From NCBI RefSeq assembly GCF_028283685.1, contig NZ_JAPWKF010000009.1, forward strand, positions 62,001 through 126,000: DNA of 64,000 nt. The letters run 5' to 3'. The position numbers and the translations under genes were made by a program. The notes under the pieces were generated by a model. The model was not told where the DNA came from. It ran no database searches and saw only the letters and a list, made by a program, of their open reading frames with translations. Below are positions 59,633-64,000 of the stretch, one piece after another. The first letter of the stretch is position 1. Every line of letters starts with the position of its first letter. Origin of the DNA: Edaphobacter sp. Lineage in GTDB: Bacteria > Acidobacteriota > Terriglobia > Terriglobales > Acidobacteriaceae.

Positions 59633-61717
59633 TCAGCCTTCGGCTCCGAGCTCGCGAAGGAGGAAGGCGTAGTCGAAGGCGATCTCCTTGAGGTAGTCGT
59701 AGCGTCCGGAGGCTCCGCCGTGGCCTGCGTCCATGTTGATGTGAAGGAGCAGGGGGAGCTGGTTGGTCTTGAGGGTGCGGAGCCGGGCGACGTACTTGGC
59801 GGGCTCCCAGTACATGACCTGCGAGTCGTTGAGGCTGGTTTTGACGAGCATGGCGGGGTAGGCGCCGGGCTTGAGATTGTCGTAGGGGGAGTAGGAGCTC
59901 ATGTAGGCGAAGGCCTCGGGCTCGTTGGGATTGCCCCACTCTTCGTACTCGGCCACGGTGAGGGGGAGCGAGGCATCGAGCATGGTGTTCATGACGTCGA
60001 CGAAGGGGACGTGGGAGAGAACGACGCGGAAGAGGTCGGGGCGGAGGTTGGTGACGGCCCCCATGAGGAGTCCGCCGGCGCTGCCGCCCTCGATGGCGAC
60101 GCGATCTTTGGCTCCGTAGCCCTGGGCGACGAGATGCTCGGTGATGGCGATGAAGTCGGTGAAGGTGTTGCGCTTGACCATCATCTTTCCGGCGTCGTGC
60201 CAGTTGTCGCCGAGGTCGCCGCCGCCGCGGATGTGGGCGTAGGCGAGGACGACACCGCGGTCGAGCAGGGAAAGGCGGGAGGCGCTGAATCCGATGGGTA
60301 GAGGATACCCATATGACCCATATCCATAGACATAGAGTGGATTGCTCGAGTTTTGCTTGAAGGTTTCGCGGCGGTAGACGATCGAAACGGGGATGCTGAC
60401 GCCATCGGGCGCGGTGGCCCAGATGCGTTCGGATGCATAGCGGCTGGAGTCGAATCCTCCGGGGACCTCCTGCTGCTTGAGGAGGGTCGAGGTTCCGCCG
60501 GCGACGTCGTAGTCGTAGATGGAGGCGGGGGCGACGAGGGACTGGTAGCTGTAGCGGAAGACGGTGGTCTCGAACTCGCGGTTGATGTTTCCTGCGGCGG
60601 TGTAGGCGGGCTCGGGGAAGCTGATGCTGTGAGGGGCGGCGAGGGTGCTGTCGGGGTTGAAGCGTGCGACGGCGAGGGTGGTGAGGCCGAGTTCGCGGCG
60701 GGAGAGGACGCAGAAGCCGGCGAAGACGTCGAAGTCCTCGAGCGGGATGTCCTTGTCTTCGGGGACGAGCTCCTTCCATGCCTCGCGTCCGCCTCCGTCG
60801 ACGGGGACGGTGACGACGCGGAAGTTCTTGCCGGTGTCGTTGACGCGGATGTAGAAGAGGCCGTCGCGGTGGTCGACGGTGTACTCCTGCTCGTCGACGC
60901 GAGGGGCGATGACGAGGAAGACGCCGCCGGGGGTATCGGAGGGGAGGTAGCTGGACTCGCTGGTGGTGTGGCTGCCTGCTTCGAGGATGAGGTACCTGCC
61001 GTCGCGGGTTCTGCCGACGCCGATGTTGAAGCGCTCGTCCTTCTCTTCGAGGATGAGGGCGTCTTCGGCGGCAGGGGTTCCGAGCCGGTGGCGGAAGAGC
61101 TTGTCCTGGCGCTTGGTGACCTCATCTTCTGTTGTGTAGAAGAGGGTGCTGGAGTCGGCGGCCCAGACGAAGGAGCCGACGCGCTCGGCGGTGTCGGAGA
61201 GGTCGTTGCCGGTTTCGAGGTCGCGGATGTGGAGGGTGTACTGGCGGAAGCCGGTGTTGTCGGTGGAGTAGGCGAGGAGCCTGCCGCTGGGGCTGACGAC
61301 CATGCCGCCGACGGCCATGAAGGCCTGTCCGACGGCGAGCTGGTTGACGTCGAGCATGACCTGCTCGGGCTGGGCGGCGTCGTAGGCTCCGTCGACGGCC
61401 TGGCGGCGGCAGTGGATGGCGTACTGGCTGCCTTCGACGGTGCGGGTGTAGTAGAACCAGGGGCCGTAGCGGAAGGGAACGGACTCGTCGGTCTCCTTGA
61501 TGTGGGAGAGCATCTCGGCGTAGAGCGTGGCCTGCAGCTGCTCGGTGGGCTTCATCGAGGCGGCGGTGTAGGCGTTTTCGGCTTCGAGGTAGGAGGTGAC
61601 TTCGGGCGAGCCTTTTTCGCGCATCCAGCGATAGTCGTCTTCGAGCGTGTGTCCGTGCAGCGTGGTGGGAGTCGGCTCGCGTCGCGCAACCGGAGGCAGC
61701 AGAGTGCTTTCAGTCAT
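59633..61717 (-). CDS. ptrB: Prolyl-oligopeptidase family serine protease, oligopeptidase B type
   Basis: About 694 residues. The N-terminal beta-propeller (about 20-410) starts with TTLHGHTLEDDYRWMREKGS, followed by the alpha/beta-hydrolase domain. The nucleophile lies in AIEGGSAGGLLMGA (about 545), the acid in a downstream strand, and the catalytic His in DAGHGGASGRYDYLKEI (about 663). Oligopeptidase B cleaves after basic residues in peptides. The YGSYGYPLPIGFSASRLSLLDRGVVLAYAHIRGGG signature (about 480) is typical. GGAG lies eight bases before the ATG at 61717; an in-frame ATG at 61795 adds 26 residues. No signal peptide, so cytoplasmic. Confidence 0.9.
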   Translation of the reverse strand: MTESTLLPPVARREPTPTTLHGHTLEDDYRWMREKGSPEVTSYLEAENAYTAASMKPTEQLQATLYAEMLSHIKETDESVPFRYGPWFYYTRTVEGSQYAIHCRRQAVDGAYDAAQPEQVMLDVNQLAVGQAFMAVGGMVVSPSGRLLAYSTDNTGFRQYTLHIRDLETGNDLSDTAERVGSFVWAADSSTLFYTTEDEVTKRQDKLFRHRLGTPAAEDALILEEKDERFNIGVGRTRDGRYLILEAGSHTTSESSYLPSDTPGGVFLVIAPRVDEQEYTVDHRDGLFYIRVNDTGKNFRVVTVPVDGGGREAWKELVPEDKDIPLEDFDVFAGFCVLSRRELGLTTLAVARFNPDSTLAAPHSISFPEPAYTAAGNINREFETTVFRYSYQSLVAPASIYDYDVAGGTSTLLKQQEVPGGFDSSRYASERIWATAPDGVSIPVSIVYRRETFKQNSSNPLYVYGYGSYGYPLPIGFSASRLSLLDRGVVLAYAHIRGGGDLGDNWHDAGKMMVKRNTFTDFIAITEHLVAQGYGAKDRVAIEGGSAGGLLMGAVTNLRPDLFRVVLSHVPFVDVMNTMLDASLPLTVAEYEEWGNPNEPEAFAYMSSYSPYDNLKPGAYPAMLVKTSLNDSQVMYWEPAKYVARLRTLKTNQLPLLLHINMDAGHGGASGRYDYLKEIAFDYAFLLRELGAEG

Positions 61718-61846
61718 TGTCAAAGCTCCAGAGGACAGGATACAGTGCGTGGGCTCCGGTTTCGGGTGAAGCAACCCGCCCCCGGCGATGGACATTAAAG
61801 CAAAGGGACGAGGGGTTTACCTGAGGGCCTGAAAGGGAGAACGAAC

Positions 61847-62518
61847 GTGAGAACGATAGAGCTCCGCACAACGTTGTTGCTGGCAAGCATGCCGCTTTTT
61901 TGTTCGACTGCGCTGATGGCGCAGAATGTCGATCCGATGAATCCGAACTCGCAGCAGATGCAGACAAACCAGCCGGGGCGCCCGCAGACGCCGACGGCTT
62001 CGATGCGGGATTCTGCGGGCGCTCCGAATGAGACGCCGGAGGAGATGAAGGACAAGATGTTTCTGCGCAAGGCGGCGGAGGGGGGACTGGCGCAGGTGGA
62101 GATGGGGCAGCTGGCTTCGAGCAACGGGGGATCGCAGGAGGTGAAGGATCTTGGCCAGAAGCTGGCGGAGGATCACGCCAAGCTGAACACGTCGATGGCT
62201 TCGGTGGCGGATTCGATTGGGGTGAGGCTGCCGAAGAAGATGAACAAGGCCGACCAGGCGACGTACGACCGGCTGAAGGGACTCTCCGGGCCGGCCTTCG
62301 ACAAGGAGTATCTGACCTGCATGGTGCGGGACCATCACGAAGACCTGCGGGAGTTTCGGATCGAGTCACAGTCGACGACGGATACGGAGCTGAAAGAGAC
62401 GGTGGACCAGGGCGCGAAGATTCTGCACGATCATCTGCGCGAGGTGAGCAGGCTGGCGGAGCAGAACGGGGTTCCTCTGCCGAAGCACGAGAGCAAGCAG
62501 CAACCTCCTCCGCAGTAG
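61847..62518 (+). CDS. Exported DUF4142 family protein
   Basis: A 223-residue protein with a signal peptide (RTIELRTTLLLASMPLFCST...AQ) and a Gln/Pro-rich spacer. The ferritin-like helical DUF4142 domain (about 62-205) begins DKMFLRKAAEGGLAQVEMGQLAS, with two Glu/His-rich helix pairs (KLAEDHAKLNTSM; HHEDLREFRIES). The fold suggests metal binding or protective roles but function is unknown. It starts at a GTG with GGGAGA six bases upstream. It is separate from the TPM-type gene that follows after 46 bases. Confidence 0.85.
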   Translation: MRTIELRTTLLLASMPLFCSTALMAQNVDPMNPNSQQMQTNQPGRPQTPTASMRDSAGAPNETPEEMKDKMFLRKAAEGGLAQVEMGQLASSNGGSQEVKDLGQKLAEDHAKLNTSMASVADSIGVRLPKKMNKADQATYDRLKGLSGPAFDKEYLTCMVRDHHEDLREFRIESQSTTDTELKETVDQGAKILHDHLREVSRLAEQNGVPLPKHESKQQPPPQ

Positions 62519-62564
62519 GCAGGCTCGGCGGCAGCTGGAGTAGCGGGCGTAGAATGGCTGGAAG

Positions 62565-63356
62565 ATGAATCGTCTAACGCGTTGGCTGAGCATCGTTGTG
62601 CTTCTGCTCGCTCCGGCTGCCTGGTGTGGCGCCGAAACTGTTAAGTCCCTTCCTGCGCCTACGGGCTATATCAACGACTTTGCCGGGGTGCTCTCGGGGA
62701 CGACCAAGGACAACCTGGAGTCGCTGTGCACGCAGGTGGATCGCCAGGCGCATGCGCAGATCGCGGTGGTGACGATCAACACGCTGGATGATGGGCAGTC
62801 GATCGAAGAGTTTGCCACGGAGCTTGAGGATAAGTGGGGCGTCGGGAATAAGGACGACCGCGGCGTGCTGATGGTCTTCGTGATGAAGCCGCGGAAGGGG
62901 CGCATCGAGGTGGGGTATGGCCTCGAAGGAATTCTGAATGACGCCAAGGTGGGCGACATCGGGCGGTCGATGGTGCCGGCGGCCAACCAGGGTGACTACA
63001 ACGCGGCGATCCCGACGGGCGTGCGTCAGATTGCGACGGTGATCGCGGACGATGCCGGGGTGGCCATCGGCATGAACGGCGGCCACGTCTACCGGCGGCA
63101 GAGGGTGGCGGAGCAGCAGCCGGTTCAGCTGTCGTTGACGCAGGTGCTGATCGGCGGGGGAGTGATTCTTCTTCTGCTGGTCTTCCTGGCCCGGACGGGT
63201 AACCTGGGGATCCTGTTCTTCCTGCTGGGGAACCTGATGGGCGGCGGTGGAGGCAGGGGCGGCTACTACGGCGGCAGCGGTCGTGGCGGCGGAGATGATG
63301 GCGGCTTCGGAGGATTTGGCGGCGGCCGTTCCGGTGGCGGCGGCGCGGATTTTTAG
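62565..63356 (+). CDS. TPM domain membrane protein (YgcG family)
   Basis: A 263-residue protein with a signal peptide (SIVVLLLAPAAWC...), a TPM domain (about 32-165, with TGYINDFAGVLSGTTKDNLESL and KGRIEVGYGLEGILNDAKVGDI), one membrane segment (about 195-225) and a Gly-rich tail. TPM domain proteins are found with LemA-type proteins, as here; a role in membrane-protein repair or biogenesis has been suggested for relatives. The next gene encodes LemA 145 bases downstream, a typical order reversed in some bacteria. Confidence 0.88.
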   Translation: MNRLTRWLSIVVLLLAPAAWCGAETVKSLPAPTGYINDFAGVLSGTTKDNLESLCTQVDRQAHAQIAVVTINTLDDGQSIEEFATELEDKWGVGNKDDRGVLMVFVMKPRKGRIEVGYGLEGILNDAKVGDIGRSMVPAANQGDYNAAIPTGVRQIATVIADDAGVAIGMNGGHVYRRQRVAEQQPVQLSLTQVLIGGGVILLLLVFLARTGNLGILFFLLGNLMGGGGGRGGYYGGSGRGGGDDGGFGGFGGGRSGGGGADF

Positions 63357-63501
63357 CGAATGCAGGGTATTGGTTCAGGGCCAGGTAAAGCAGGTCGGAT
63401 GGAGAAGGGGAAGGAATCGTGACGCTGGAGTGGTACAGTACAGCGGATAAGACCATCCCGTGCATAACGAGTAACTCTAGAAGAAGGGGCGTTTGAAAGA
63501 C

Positions 63502-64000
63502 GATGAAACCTTTATGGATTGTGCTGGGCGCTGTCGGCCTGATTATTATTCTGCTGCTCTTTGTAGGCGGCAGTTATGTGAGCACGAAGAACACGCTGGT
63601 GGAGAAGAATGAGGCGATCAACCAGTCCTTCTCGCAGGTCAACGTGGTGCAGCAGCGCCGGTTGGATCTGATACCGAATCTTGTGGCTTCGGTGAAGGGA
63701 TATGTGGCGGAAGAATCAACGGTGTTGACCAATATCGCCAATGCGCGCGCCGGAGTTCTGGCGGCGGGCGGCGATCATGGCGCGAACATCGAGGCCAACC
63801 GCAAGCTGGATGTTGCGCTGGGTCCGTTCTTCCGGCTGCAGGAGCAGTATCCCAACCTGAAGAGCAACGAGCAGTTCATGCGTTTGAACGATGAGCTGGC
63901 GGGGACGGAGAATCGTATCGCGGTCGAGCGCCAGCGGTATAACAAGGTGCTCGAGGACTACAATGTTTACGTTCGGCAGTTCCCCAACAGCATCTGGGCC
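63502..64000 (+). CDS. lemA: LemA family protein (cut by the window end)
   Basis: The first 166 codons of a LemA protein. It has an N-terminal membrane anchor (WIVLGAVGLIIILLLFVGG), then NTLVEKNEAINQSFSQVNVV, QQRRLDLIPNLVASVKGYVA and NEQFMRLNDELAGTENRIAV, ending in YNVYVRQFPNSIWA, all typical of the helical LemA fold. The normal length is about 190-200 residues, so only about 30 are missing. The protein is exposed to the periplasm; its function is unknown. It pairs with the TPM gene upstream. Confidence 0.92.

Noticed and set aside
60353-61798. A plus-strand frame of 481 codons opposite the oligopeptidase gene
   Set aside because: Almost only Val, Gly, Glu, Asp and Ala; no domain. The oligopeptidase on the other strand is complete.
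1-64000. CRISPR arrays, insertion sequences, prophage genes, integrases, rRNA and tRNA genes
   Set aside because: No regularly spaced repeats, transposase, integrase or phage motifs and no tRNA cloverleaf or rRNA sequence could be recognised when reading both strands.

Overview
The window is one continuous, dense stretch of high-GC bacterial chromosome. Gene content and style point to an acidobacterium of the Terriglobus/Granulicella/Edaphobacter type. The clues are a DUF1800/DUF1501 secreted pair, DUF4142 and DUF4097 proteins, a fused E1 alpha/beta dehydrogenase, a GNTTKA-type proton pyrophosphatase, REP-like 'GGCTGAAGCC' palindromes and a Firmicutes-like flagellar operon. The taxonomic assignment is inference from gene families; no rRNA or tRNA gene was seen.

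Layout. 1-6.9 kb: the end of an unknown gene, a phosphoglycolate-phosphatase-like HAD protein, a DUF4097 repeat protein, a less GC-rich pair (Tat metallophosphatase and CotH-type lipoprotein), an HlyD-type adaptor and lexA. 7.1-9.4 kb: a regulatory block with an OmpR-type response regulator, a HisKA-only miniprotein and a sigma-54 activator that has GAFTGA but no DNA-binding domain. 9.6-29.4 kb: a flagellar gene cluster flgBC-fliEFGHIJK-flgDE-fliL-fliN'-fliOPQR-flhBA-fliA-fliMN, ending in a stand-alone MshEN-like (putative c-di-GMP-binding) gene overlapping fliN. Three sigma-54-type -24/-12 promoters lie in front of flgB, fliK and fliL. They fit the activator at the head of the cluster. The first two also share a 14-base element at exactly the same distance upstream.

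29.4-41.4 kb: a peptidoglycan-binding-domain protein, an HtrA-like protease split by a frameshift, a DMT transporter, an M20 peptidase, truA, a TolC-family outer-membrane protein, a DUF255 thioredoxin-fold protein, a P-loop ATPase and an MscS channel. 41.5-51 kb: two paralogous small exported proteins, the membrane pyrophosphatase hppA, the E1 fusion and the DUF1800/DUF1501 pair. 51.2-64 kb: DoxX, an alpha/beta-hydrolase fold lacking its nucleophile, a Rieske ferredoxin-like protein, carA-carB, a small membrane protein, a DapA-fold protein lacking its Schiff-base lysine, an oligopeptidase B-type protease, a DUF4142 protein and a TPM-LemA pair cut by the window end.

How it works together. Sigma-54 plus the HTH-less activator probably drives basal body, hook and export-apparatus genes, and FliA encoded in the same cluster would drive late genes found elsewhere. 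Filament, motor-stator, distal rod (flgF/G), P/L-ring and flhF/flhG genes are not in this window. Two genes (fliK and htrA) are interrupted by apparent single-base frameshifts; these are either real mutations or base-calling errors and deserve checking first.
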